Program-made: the position numbers and the translations under genes | Shown here: positions 27,552 through 38,509 of the stretch, in pieces | Numbering within the stretch: position 1 is the first letter of the stretch | Layout: the number at the start of each line of letters is the position of its first letter | Assembly (NCBI GenBank): GCA_023374025.1 | Contig: SIJG01000037.1 | Coordinates: 213,680-277,679 of the forward strand | DNA length: 64,000 nucleotides | Reading direction: 5' to 3' | Source: Heterodera schachtii | Lineage: Eukaryota; Nematoda; Chromadorea; Rhabditida; Heteroderidae | The notes under the pieces: model-generated | What the model saw: the letters and a program-made list of their open reading frames with translations, nothing else | The model's database searches: none | Told to the model about the DNA's origin: nothing

Positions 27552-30186
27552 TTAAACTATTTTTTGGCTCTGTGAGTCAAGACTCATCGCTCTTGCGCAC
27601 CTTTGGTAATGCCAATGAATGGCTCTGCGCCTCCCCTCGTCCCATTTCCCCCCCATTCCATGGCCCACCTGCTGCTTCTGTTCCTCCTCCTCCTCCTTGT
27701 GCTCCTTGTCACCATTCTGCTGCTTCTGGTCCTTCCCCTCCCCGACTTGGCCCCTCTCTTTGCCCAGCCTTCTGTCCAGCCCCTGCTCCATGACCATCAG
27801 CAGTTCCTCCTCCTCCCGTTCATTCAGATACACCTCCTCCCCCGAGGATGAGTAAGTGCCACTCCGTCTCTCTTCCTCCTCCTCCTCCGTTCCCTTTGCC
27901 ATTTTAAACTCCTCTTCTTTTCTGCCTTCGTTTCTCCTTTTCTGCCTTCGTTCTCTCCGTTTTGTCCATTTGCCACTCTTTTCTCCAACTCCTTTTCCGA
28001 GTGATGCTTCTTTTTCTGCTTCTTTCGCCTTTTCTTTTGCATTTCTTTCTTTTGTTTTTTGGCGGAAGGTGAATGAGAGGAAGAAGAAGAGGACGAAAAG
28101 GAAGAAGAGAAAGAGGCGGAGGAGGAGGAGCGCGAGGAACGCCGCGAAGCGTTGGAAGAGGACGCGGAACGCGAGACGGCCGTGTATTTCTTTTTTCTTT
28201 TCTTGGCGCCACTTTGGTCTTAATATTTGCGTATGATTAATCAAACAATTGTTTCATGTTTTGTTTTGTGGCATTTTCTCACCCTTTCTGGCACTCTCTT
28301 CTTCCTCTCGCAAACTTTGCTTCGCCCGTTTCTGTCGATGGCGACGATGGCACCGGCTTTTCCGGCTCTGTCGGTGGCAACACGAGCGGCACCCGTGCCG
28401 ATGGGAATGGCGTCGACGGTGCCCTTGGCTTTTCGTCTGTTCGTGCCGTTCCCGCTGCTCCTCCGCTTCGTTTGTCTTTTCCCCTTCTCCCTCGTTCTCC
28501 TTCTTCTTCCCCGTGGCTTCTCTCATTTCCATCTCAGTGGCAAACGTTCTGAGCTCAACGGACTCTCTGTCATCTGGCGATTGGGGGCCGTCCGTCCCTT
28601 TTCTGCTCTTTTGTCCCTTGCGACTTTTGTCCCCTGCGACGGAGCGCGAATGGGAACGGCGGGAGCGAGAGGAAGCGGAGGAGAAGGAGCGGGAAGAACG
28701 CCTGGGGGGAGGATTGGCCGTAAAAGGGGGGAAATACCAATGCCATGGGATTGGCACTTTCCATGCCGAAACAAACACTCACTCTGAACTGTCCGAATTT
28801 CTCCCCCTCTGTTGCTGTCTGTTCTTTTCCTCTTCTAAACTTGCTGAGCGCGAACGCGACAACACTGACACCGACTTGCGCGACCGTTTGGCCGTCTCCG
28901 AAGAAACGGAGCGCGAAGAGCGACGGCGGCTTTTGCGCTTCCGTTCTTCCCCGTCCTCGCTGAAAATGTTGCCGGAGCCACGCACAGGCGACAGAAAGCC
29001 AATTCCAATGCCACGGCCTCGGCCTCGGCCACGCCTGTCATTTTTGGCTTAGATTTTCGCCTTTATTTTATCTTTTTAATGGATGAAATTCGTCGCCATT
29101 TTTCGTTTTTTAAATTTCACATTAATTGACAAAAAAATCAAACAAAACTTGAATTTCCTTTTTAAATTCTTCTCTTTTCTTTTTCCATCAATAATTAATT
29201 TATTAATTCTTTTTTATTGAAACGCATTTACAATTTAATTAGCATAATAATTTAGTTTTATTTATTTGTTGCGTTTTGTGTTTCGTTTTCCTTTTTTTAA
29301 GCTTTTCTTTGTTTTTGCCATTTTCCCTTATGCATAAAATTAATTAACGCCAAAATTTCAATTAGTATTTTCTTTAAACATAAGTAATTAAGTCGAATAC
29401 ACAAATTGCCATTTGAATTTTTCTCCCGAGGTAATTTTTGAGTTTGGTTTTCCTTAATAATGCAATTAAGTCAGCTTATAAATTTTGGCGTCATATTTTT
29501 CCCGCTTCAATTTTTTAATTTGCCTTGGCTTTTTCTCGCTTTTCCTTTAATTTCGCTTTTCCCTCGGCATTTTCCTCTTCCTTTCCCCTTCCGTCTTATC
29601 CCTCCCCTCACATTTGTGCTCCCCCCGCGCCTCCTCCGCCTCGGAAAAAGTGTCCCCTGCCTCGGCCCTCGCCAAATCCGCCACCGCCTCCCCCAATAAA
29701 TGCCAATGCGCCGCTTCCGCCCGCTGCGCCCCCTCCGCCGCCTCTGTTCGCTCTGCCGAAGCCGCCCCTTCCGTTCCCTCTTCTGCCGTTGTCCATCCCT
29801 CGGCTTCTCCCCGTCGACGAACTGTCCATCACTCTGACTATTTTGACCTCTCTGTCTCTGTCAAAGAAATAAAAACACATTTAAAAGTGCCGTCAATTCG
29901 TTTGGCACCGTTCGTCAAATCGAATTTCCACCCCTCCCCCAGCAGTGCCGCCCTTTCCAATCGCTTGGGCCATTTCCATTGCATTTTTAACTCCCAAAGT
30001 GATTTCGTCGTCGTGCGCATAAAAGCATTGGTCGCCGAATTTGCACTCGCCGTAACGCTCAAAGAATTCGCATTGACGCACAACTGAAGGAACGGACAAA
30101 TTGGAAGTGATTTGGGGGAAGGGACTCTTCTCACACGCTCGTGGAGGAGCGGCGGAGGACGAAGAAAAGTGAGACGGAGGAGCCAT
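27552..30186 (-). CDS. CCCH zinc-finger protein with RS/charged regions (ZC3H18-like?)
   Basis: The first exon from ATG 30186 carries one CCCH finger, 'CEFFERYGECKFGDQCFYAH' (C-x8-C-x5-C-x3-H), an RNA-binding fold. The next exons (about 29870-29600) are Gly/Arg-rich, then Ser/Arg-rich ('RRRSSRSVSSETAKRSRKSV' near 28930 and RS/SR dipeptides at 28690-28630), then Lys-rich ('EMQKKRRKKQKKKHHSEKE' near 28030). The last exon is acidic and ends at a stop at 27552. Exon joins within the low-complexity part could not be settled, because several frames stay open. CCCH plus RS plus Lys-rich order resembles the nuclear mRNP factor ZC3H18, but that identity is an inference. Confidence 0.65.
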
Positions 30187-30189
30187 TGG

Positions 30190-32470
30190 AAGAGAAGAGA
30201 AGAGAAAGGGACAATCGGAGGAGGAGGAAGAAATGGAAGAGAATGTTGTCAGCTAATTGTAAGCTATTCCCTTTTCGCTTTGAACGCAGGATTATTTTGG
30301 GATGTGAGAAAATTGGAGAGTGGCGAATAAATGTTTAAGGGGGGGGGGGGGGGGAAGGGAGGGACCTCACCGCGCAAACCCATCCAATCGCATGAGCCTC
30401 GAGACGTGGCATTGTGTAGTATTTGAGGGGAGGGAGGGGGGGGGGGACGTGGCATTCATTGTGCCGTGCCAGAAACACACCCACCAATTGCAATGTTGGC
30501 TTTTTGCTTTTCCCAAATTGTTTTTTTTTGGCTTTTGCCTTTCTAATGGCCACGCATTGAAAGGCGAAGGGCGGGCGAATGAATGCGCGCGCATTTGCCC
30601 TTCTTTTTTCTTGTGAAAAATGATTTTAAACACTAAACTGTGAAAGTAATAAAACTGCTTAAATATGTCACAATAATTGCAGGGATTCGTTTCGTCAGAG
30701 AAAAGCGAACTACGGTAAAGGGTACGGTACGCGTCATTGTGTTTCTGTGCTATACATCCATTTTCACTTTCATTGTTTGTGGAATTGCGAAACTCCACCG
30801 AGGCCTCCGAGATACCATCGTTTGAAATACGGATAATGGTACCTGGCGGGGGAATACGTTATTGGAATACGGTTAATCGTCAATTAGTAAACATAGACTT
30901 GAGCCTGTCAAAAAACCCGGACCCGAACCAGGACTCGGATTCCTGAGATGGATCTGGCCGGGCTTTACCAAAAACTGACGAAAATGGATGGAAATAATTT
31001 AGGAGAAACAAAGTTATTAAAGAGAATTCCGATTTATTGGTATTTTATTACGTAAATGGGATATTTGTGCTCTGTTTAAAACGCTCTCATTTGTCAGACC
31101 CAACCCACCAATAGTGATAACTGCAGGACATTGGCCAATAGCTGAAAGATTCAAATGGACATAATTAATGCAAGAAATCCTTGTCTTTTTTAATTTATTA
31201 ATTTTCACCTATAATAAGAATCGGGTGGCAAAAATTGGAAACGGTCGAAGCGGCGATTGTACCAATTTGTGTCCAACTAAAGTGGCCGAAAACGAAAAAG
31301 TCACAGGACGAATTGCAAAAGCACAACCAAATAACTGCGATAGGAAGGCCAATAAGAACGGAACAATGGGTAAAAGTTGTAATTGGAGACGATGTTGCAC
31401 AAGTTGCTGGTCATCGGCCAGTAATAGGGCTTGTTTTTGGGCCAGTATCTGAATGTTTGTGTTGGTCAACAGCGGCAGCAGCGATTAAGCCAAATTAATT
31501 GGCCAATTCGTCCAATTTATGGCGGCGACCTCGTGGGCGAATTGATGTCCGCGTATCGCTGTGCGATGTCCGTCGTGGAATGGACCCGCGTCATCTTCGG
31601 ATACGGGCGGTCGGCCCAACTTTCGGGCACATTTGTGGCCGACTGACTGCGGCACAGGTGACTTCGGCAAATGCCGCCGATTGAATCGGTCATGGGAAAT
31701 GCTTCGGAAATGTTTAATTTGATGAAATGTTTTTGTTTTGAGGAAATCAAAAAATAAATTGATTTTAATTAGAGGTAAAAGAATATTTGTTCAATTTCAC
31801 AAAATAATCAATTTCTGACGGAGTTTTTGATCAATCGCATGGGAAGGGCCAACAAACAGTTGCTTCAGCATTTTGAGTCTTTCTGCTTTTCCTCCTTCGT
31901 TAATGCATTTTCCTTTCTTTGATATTTTTTCCTCTCGAATTCTCAGAATTCTTTGATTTTTCTCCTCTTTAAAACAGCTGATTAAATCATTACGCACTCA
32001 ATTAAAAATCGGGGAAATTTCCGAAAAAAATTCTCTGGATGTTTTGAATAGACTCATTAATTTTTTTTTTCTTCTTACTTTAGCAAGGCCCATTTTCTTG
32101 GTATCAAACTAAGGCTTGGTCTGTTTTTATAATAAAATTGCGGGCTAAAACCAAGACAAAAATTTATTCTTAGACCACTCTTCTGTAGTGATCAGAATAT
32201 CTCTAAAAGTGCCTGAAATGAAGAAAATTTGGTGCTGTTAACAGTGCTTAATCGGTGATTTTTTGTGCTGAAAACTGAGCACTCTATTAATAAAGGTAGA
32301 AAATTACCATTTTAAACGATATTATGACAATTTTAATTTGAATTCAAATTCAAATTTTCAACGATTCTTTTTTTTTGAAGCTGAAACGGACCATTCCCGA
32401 GATCCCAACTCACATGCTAATTTGACTCATCATTTTCATGAATTTCATTTTTGAACATTTAGAATTACAC
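30190..32470. other. Spacer without a firm gene
   Basis: Homopolymer G at 30340-30354 and 30436-30446. Between 31168 and 31750 both strands stay open over short frames, for example 31431-31646 (+) and 31517-31750 (-), with composition that could be coding, but I recognise nothing and cannot choose a strand. A charged minus frame at 31797-31997 is also unassigned. Confidence 0.3.
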
Positions 32471-32493
32471 CATAGTTGCTCTTGAATTTGGAG

Positions 32494-35400
32494 ATGGCTA
32501 AACAGACGCGCGACGAGGGAAAGTTCGTAGAATTGGATGGTGCCGAGATGGGAAAGGTGGCGGTGCGTTTTCCGCCCGAAGCAAGCGGGTGAGTGAATGT
32601 TGTTGTGATCACTGATCATAAACAAAACAAGGGGAGAGAAAGAGAAATGAAAGAAATTTTAATAAATTTTCAATCAAAATTTTTGTTTTATTTTTACGCG
32701 GCGACAAGCACAAAATCGAGCGGAAATAGGGGAGGGGATCTTCATAATCAAAGGCGACGGAAATTAATGAGAAAAAGTGCCAGCGATGGAGGGGGGGGGG
32801 GGGAGAATTATTGAAAAAATACGATTGACACCACCCTCCAAAGACTTTCCATAGTTTGATATTTTTCGGTCAATTGGGATGGCTTAATTTTAGCTTGGAT
32901 TGAACTTCCAGGGCATACTTCTCTGGCTCTATTGCAGTTTGACACACACAGACAATAAAATAATATAACCACATTAATGCATTATACATTTTCTAGAAGC
33001 ATAAACTGTTAAATATTAAATTATTTTATGGCCGAGAAAAAAACCCTAGGGTTTGACATTTTCGGAAACGTTATTGAAATTTACCACTTGAAAAAAATTC
33101 CCGATAATAGTGAAGCTGGTGCCCTCCCCCCCCCCCCGCCCTTTTTTTGGAATAAAAATTTTTTCTTCTAAAAAATGAAAACATGTCTTATGGAATATTA
33201 CATTAATTTCGACCAATTCCGAATCCTGGACCCGAGTTCGAACAAAAAATCGAAATTCAAAATTTTTAGATTTTTCTTCAAACTTTGTTTAAATACACGA
33301 AAACGAACTGAATATCATCAGTGCTTCAATAAACGGTCATTTAAACCATTCTTAGACTAAAAATGGAAAATTGAAAAATTTGAATTTTTGACTTTTTGTT
33401 CACATTTGGGTCCGGGATTTGAAATTATTCGAAAAGAGTGTCATATATTCGTGATTATTTTATGGCCGTGAAAAAACTCATAGGAATTTGACATTTTCGG
33501 AAACGGACAGAACTGACGGATGAGTTACTGATTTATTTCAGTTATTTGCACATTGGACATGCCAAGGCCGCACTGCTCAATCAGTTCTACCGGCACCAAT
33601 TCGAAGGTCGGCTGATTCTGCGCTTCGATGACACAAACCCGGCCAAAGAGGACGCACACTTCGAGAAGGTTTTGTTTCACTTTTCTCAGATTTTTGGGGT
33701 TACCATTTCAAAACCATTAAAATTTTCCCACTTTTTCATCACAATGCTTAAACCCAATGCTTACTAATTCAGGTGATCGAAGAAGACCTGCGCCTGTTGC
33801 AAGTCGAATGGGACCAAATGAGTCGGACTTCGGACCATTTTGACGCCCTTTTGGACTTTTGTCAGCAATTGCTGGTCGCTGGGAAGGCCTACGTCGACGA
33901 CACCGAAGCTGAGCAAATGCGGAAGGAACGCGAGGAGCGGGTGGAGTCGCGGAACAGAGGAAATGGTAACTTTTGGGGTTTGGCACCGTACGAAACGGCA
34001 CATTCAGAGCAAAAACGGTCACGAGATACGTACCCCCACCCCCAAAGACCCGTCCATACTCGAAATTTTTAGGGAAGAATGGTATTTTGTGCCGAAATAA
34101 TTCGATTTTTCCTTTATGGTATCCCTTCCAAGAATCTTTTACCCAAATTTTTCCAAAAACAAAATTCCTGGAACCGTCCCTGATTCAGCGGTCGAGCAGA
34201 ACTTGGCATTGTGGAAGGAAATGCAGGAGGGCAGCGAGCGCGGGCAGCAGTGCTGCGTGAGGATCAAAATGGACATGAAACACAACAACGGGGCGTTGCG
34301 CGACCCGACAATTTACCGGTGCAAAAGCGAAAGTCACGTGCGGCACGGGGACAAGTACAAGTGAGTGAGAATGTGAAAAATATAAAAAACACTCAAAGCA
34401 AAACGCCAAATTTGTCCCAGAATTCATTTTTGCAATTCATTACCTTTTGACAGAGTGTACCCAACCTACGACTTCGCCTGTCCCATCGTCGACAGTTTGG
34501 AAGGAGTAACCCACGCGCTGAGGACCACCGAGTACATGGACAGGGACGAGCAGTACAACACCATTTGCGACTCACTCGGACTGCGAAAGCCGTGCATTTG
34601 GGCATTCGCGCGGCTGAACATGACACACACTGTGATGAGCAAACGGAAGGTGGGCAAAAAGACAGCGATGAACATTAGCAATTGTCTGTTTCGTTCAGTT
34701 GACCTGGCTGGTCGAGCAGGGCTTCGTCTCCGGCTGGGACGACCCGCGAATGCCCACCGTCCGTGGCATAATTCGCCGGGGGCTGACCGTCGAGGGGCTC
34801 AAGCAGTTCATCCTGGCACAAGGCGGAAGTCGCTCTGTCGTCACGATGGAATGGGACAAAGTCTGGGCCTTCAACAGAAAAGTCATCGACCCGGTGGCGC
34901 CCCGCTACACCGCTTTGGAAGACGCTTCTGCCACGCTCGTGCCGGTGACGGTTCGCCAATTTGTGGCGGAGGAGTGCGGGCAGGTGCCACTCCACCCGAA
35001 GGTACTCACTTGGCCAGTCTCGCCCATGCTGACCGGACAGTTGCACGTTTAGAAGCCCGACGGAGAGTCCAAGGAAATTTGGTTCGGCGCCGATTTGCTG
35101 GTGGAGAGAGCGGACGCCGAATGCTTCAAAGTCGGCGACATTGTCACCTTTGTGAACTGGGGCAACATGAAAGTGGCCCAAGTGCGGAGGGAAGAGGGCG
35201 CGGAGGGGGGACGAATAACGGCGGTGGAGGTCGACTTGGACTTGGACAACAAAGTGAGAGACGGACCAAAATGCCACCCATGTCAGACCACAGGGAGGGA
35301 CCATAAGCCAAAATCAGTCACGGCATTGGTCGGACACATTTAACGAACTGAGTCAATGGGGGAGGGAGGGCACGAATTTCAAATTCATTCCCCTAATTTT

Positions 35401-35776
35401 GAGTCATTGTCTTCCAGGACTACAAGAAGACGTTGAAAGTCACTTGGCTGGCGAAACGTGCCGAAAACTTCGCGGTGAAAACGGTCCGTTTTGATCATTT
35501 GATCAGCACTCCGATCATTGGCAAGGAGGAGGACTGGAAGGAGTTCGTCAATCGCGACAGTGAGGTGAATTCGATTTGCCCCCATTTTGTTTTGTTTTAA
35601 ATTTTTTTATTTCTTTTAGCATTTTGGCACTTTGTTGGCCGAGCCGGCACTTCAAAAAGTGAACTGTGGAGACATTTTGCAAATTCAGCGCAAAAGCTTT
35701 TACATTTGCGACGCGAAGACAGCCAAATCAATGACACTCATCGAAATTCCGGACGGCAAAGAGACGAAAAGCGCAG
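32494..35776 (+). CDS. ears-1: Cytosolic glutamyl-tRNA synthetase, copy A core
   Basis: This class I synthetase charges tRNA-Glu. Nine exons: 32494-32588, 33542-33668, 33773-33965, 34189-34360, 34454-34649, 34699-35001, 35053-35253, 35418-35564 and 35620 onward. Motifs in order: '[16 protein letters not shown]' then '[14 protein letters not shown]', containing the HIGH motif; '[10 protein letters not shown]'; '[20 protein letters not shown]'; 'VMSKRKLTW', the KMSKS-equivalent loop; '[17 protein letters not shown]'; '[20 protein letters not shown]'; and the anticodon-binding barrel with '[12 protein letters not shown]'. The usual N-terminal GST-like domain of eukaryotic GluRS is absent, and the ATG lies right at the start of homology with copy B. 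Introns are 40-110 bp except intron 1 (953 bp). Core homology with copy B ends at about 35776; the reading frame continues into a repeat array. Confidence 0.93.
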
Positions 35777-36387
35777 ATATGGACGACGGCGAAATGCCAA
35801 CATTTTGTGCCAGGCTTTTACCCTCCTGTGACGACAGTGAAATGCCAACATTTTGTGCCAGGCTTTTGCCCTCCGGTGACGACAGTGAAATGCCAACATT
35901 TTGTGCCAGGGTTTTGCCCTCCGGTGACGACAGTGAAATGGCAACATTTTGTGCCAGGCTTTTGCCCACCGGTGACGACAGTGAAATGGCAACATTTTGT
36001 GCCAGGCTTTTGCCCTCCGGTGACGACAGTGAAATGGCAACATTTTGTGCCAGGCTTTTGCCCTCCGGTGACGACAGTGAAATGGCAACATTTTGTGCCA
36101 GGCTTTTGCCCTCCGGTGACGACAGTGAAATGGCAACATTTTGTGCCAGGCTTTTGCCCTCCGGTGACGACAGTGAAATGGCAACATTTTGTGCCAGGCT
36201 TTTGCCCTCCGGTGACGACAGTGAAATGGCAACATTCTCGGCCAGGATTTTGCCCTCCAGTGACGACAGTGAAATGGCAACATTCTCGGCCAGGATTTTG
36301 CCCTCCGGTGACGACAGTGAAATGGCAACATTCTCGGCCAGGATTTTGCCCTCCAGTGACGACAGTGAAATGGCAACATTTTGTGCT
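35777..36387 (+). repeat. 48-bp coding minisatellite, about 12.7 units
   Basis: The unit GACGACAGTGAAATGGCAAC... recurs every 48 bp. The five central units are identical at the protein level, while edge units carry ordered substitutions (P for A early, S for C late), the pattern left by repeated unequal exchange or slippage. Confidence 0.95.
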
Positions 36388-36531
36388 TCACCGGCAGAGC
36401 AACAGTCATCGTCATCTGTACAAATAATATCAGTTCCGGTAGATCAACAGCCATCAACATCATTTTCATTAGAAGCACAGCCCTTAATTGATGAGGTATT
36501 TTGTAAATTAACAAACAAACAACACATTTAA
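35777..36531 (+). CDS. 16-residue tandem-repeat tail of EARS copy A
   Basis: The last EARS exon runs without a stop into about 12.7 copies of a 48-bp unit encoding 'DDSEMATFCARLLPSG' (35777-36387). Units grade from PTFC through ATFC to ATFS/ARI. A Ser/Gln-rich stretch ('PVDQQPSTSFSLEA') and a stop at 36529-36531 follow. Because 48 is a multiple of three and the unit lacks stops, two plus frames and one minus frame stay open across the array. A donor-like GAG|GTATTT near 36495 with an acceptor at 36544 could instead splice this tail onto the exons at 36.5-36.9 kb. Copy B has a different tail at the same codon. Function of the repeat is unknown. Confidence 0.75.
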
Positions 36532-36544
36532 ATGTCTTATTCAG

Positions 36545-37964
36545 TCTCCGGTTTGCAAGCATTTTCGACATACCATTTTGGTGAAAAAATCTCCAAAGTT
36601 AGTGTATAAGCCAAAGCTGAGTGAGTTTCGGTTCGGTGTTTCCGTTGGCAATTCCTTTCTTCCCCCGTTTCAAGTTGTCCCTGATCCCGAGTCTCCGTCT
36701 GTTCTTCAACTTGGCCTTCGTCGTTCAAAACGCACAAGGCTGCCCCGTTTGCTTGCACATATGGGCCAAACAGCGAAATACGAACGCGACAAAGACGGAA
36801 GTTGGAAGCAAATAAAGGGGGGGGGGGATTTGGGATGTAATTACTATCAAATGCAGACCAAGTGCTCGTCGGTGCAACTGAACTTGTGGTCAAAGACCGT
36901 TTTCTGAAGAAACACCGAGTGGCTGACTCAATAACGGCATCTCTCAAGGAGCAGCAATTGAATCGTAAGGCTTTCAAATTAGCATATGGGATGGGCGGAG
37001 GCGGCAAGGACGGTTCCAGGATTTTGACTTGAGTGGGGTACCGACGCCCTAGGGCGATGGCCTTACCTTTTTTTACTCCTCTTTTTTGGGCCATTTTTTG
37101 ATCAAAAACCAATGTTTTACCCTTAAAAATTTCAGGCTTTGGGGCAGGGTACGTACTCCCGCGTGCCCCCCCCCCCCCTGGGACTGTCCCTGGGGGTGGG
37201 GTCGGTGCACCCCAAAATGGCGTCGCCGAAACGTCGTCGGGACAAAACGTCATCATGCCAAAAATCGCCGTTAATAACCTAGTAATTTTTCAAGGAAAAA
37301 AAAAGTTTTTTATAATAAAACTAAGAAAAAAAAATTCTCCAGAAAATTTCAGCGATTTTTTTTGGAATTTTTTTGAAAAACCTTAGTAATTCGCCATAAA
37401 AATTTTCGAAAAAATTTTTTCTTCGAGTTTTCTTATAAAAAATATTTCTGCTTTTTTCATGGAAAATCTCTAGGTTAGTAAAATTTTCGGCGCTTTTTGG
37501 CATGACGACGTTTTGTCCCGACTACGTTTTGACCTGCTCAGGGGTGGGGGTCAGCTCAAGGGCTTTGTGGAATTGAATGAAAGTTACAAAAATACTATTT
37601 TTTATTCTGGAGGGAACACAATTCTGGGTTCTCCGCCAAAGTTTACAATAGTCACACAATCACTGCTATTTGCTTGGAAAAGGAGAGTTTGGAGGAGGAA
37701 AATGTACGAATTGCTTAGAAAGGGAAATTTTCAGCACCTTTTAAACGTTTGCTTAATGTTTCTTTCCTCCACTGTTTTGGCCGGAAATTGCGTGATTTTT
37801 GTGTTTTTTATGCTAAATGCTTTTCCATTTGTCCCTTAGATCGTAAGCAAATCGCGAAGAGGAAGCGTCGTTACCAGCGGACATTGAGTCATATTCCCGA
37901 AGTTGAAGAGGACGAGGATGATGGCTCGGACAGTGGACAGAAATTGATGTGCAGCGATCGTTAA
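36545..37964 (+). CDS. Possible basic protein with RRSKRTR motif
   Basis: Three coding-like plus segments share an orientation: 36675-about 36820 ('SVLQLGLRRSKRTRLPRLL'), 36863-36964 ('ATELVVKDRFLKKHRVADS' to a GTAAGG donor) and 37842-37964 (acceptor TTAG, then 'RKQIAKRKRRYQRTLSHIPE' and an acidic end). The intron between the last two holds an inverted-repeat element (37230-37528). RRSKRTR recalls the CENP-C motif, but the usual aromatic residues after it are missing, so this is only a hint. The segments may be downstream exons of EARS copy A. A G run at 36819-36828 obscures the frame. Confidence 0.4.
37230..37528. mobile_element. 299-bp inverted-repeat element
   Basis: Imperfect 41-bp inverted repeats lie at 37230-37270 and 37488-37528 (GTCGGGACAAAACGTC is shared, with about three mismatches over the arm). 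The AT-rich centre has no coding capacity. It lies in the putative intron of the gene that follows EARS copy A. Confidence 0.75.
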
Positions 37965-38190
37965 CTTTAAATCCTTTAAAATAAATTGGACGTTGTTCGA
38001 GCATTATCCCACGGGGATTTGGTGGAGGAAATCGCCATTTTCTCAATTTGATGGTCATTCCATTCTCCTTTTTTCCCCGAATGTTGGTGGATTGTGTGCT
38101 CATTTGCCGTGCTTTTGCTTTCACTATTCATTGCTTTTGTAAATAAAGGTTTGCCTATCGTTTTAATCATTGGATCCCATCTTCAACTTG

Positions 38191-38254
38191 TCCTCGCCAG
38201 GGATGTTGCTCGTCTTGCTAACCTCACTCTCTCATTTTTCCCTGGTTCGATTCC
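38191..38254 (+). repeat. tRNA-like module with consensus B box
   Basis: GGTTCGATTCC at 38244-38254 matches the B-box consensus exactly; upstream GATGTTGCTCGTCTTGCTAA has the look of a degenerate A-box region. An AT-rich tail follows. It is read as a tRNA-derived repeat. Confidence 0.45.
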
Positions 38255-38509
38255 CTCATTGAATAAAATTTATTTTTATTTTGTAAAATTTCCTTTTATA
38301 ATTGTTTTAATTATTAATAAGTATTTATTTACATCAAAAATAATAAACAATTAGAGAATATTTCTTTCTTTTTAAAACGGTCTAAAGTTTGAAAAACTTA
38401 ACAAATTCTGGCCCTTTGGGTGGTGCGGTTTTTGGGAACAAATAATTTACCCATTTCAAATGCAACTTGAGAATGCCAAAGGCCCACTTTCTATTCCCCA
38501 CTCTCTTTC

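Noticed and set aside
28227..29052. Plus-strand frames of 186 and 267 residues
   Set aside because: They mirror the RS-rich minus-strand CCCH gene; Arg/Ser codons read in reverse leave long Leu/Phe/Ser frames.
34455..35306. 283-residue plus frame in EARS copy A (and its mirror at 43263-44114)
   Set aside because: It starts in the correct exon but reads through an intron and shifts into a non-conserved frame; spliced exons explain the family match.
35738..36571. Long minus-strand and alternative plus-strand frames across the EARS A tail
   Set aside because: The 48-bp unit lacks stops in several frames, so the openness is a by-product of the repeat. Only the frame continuous with the synthetase is supported.
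38244..38254. A functional tRNA gene
   Set aside because: The B box is perfect but no acceptor stem, anticodon loop or D-arm can be paired around it.
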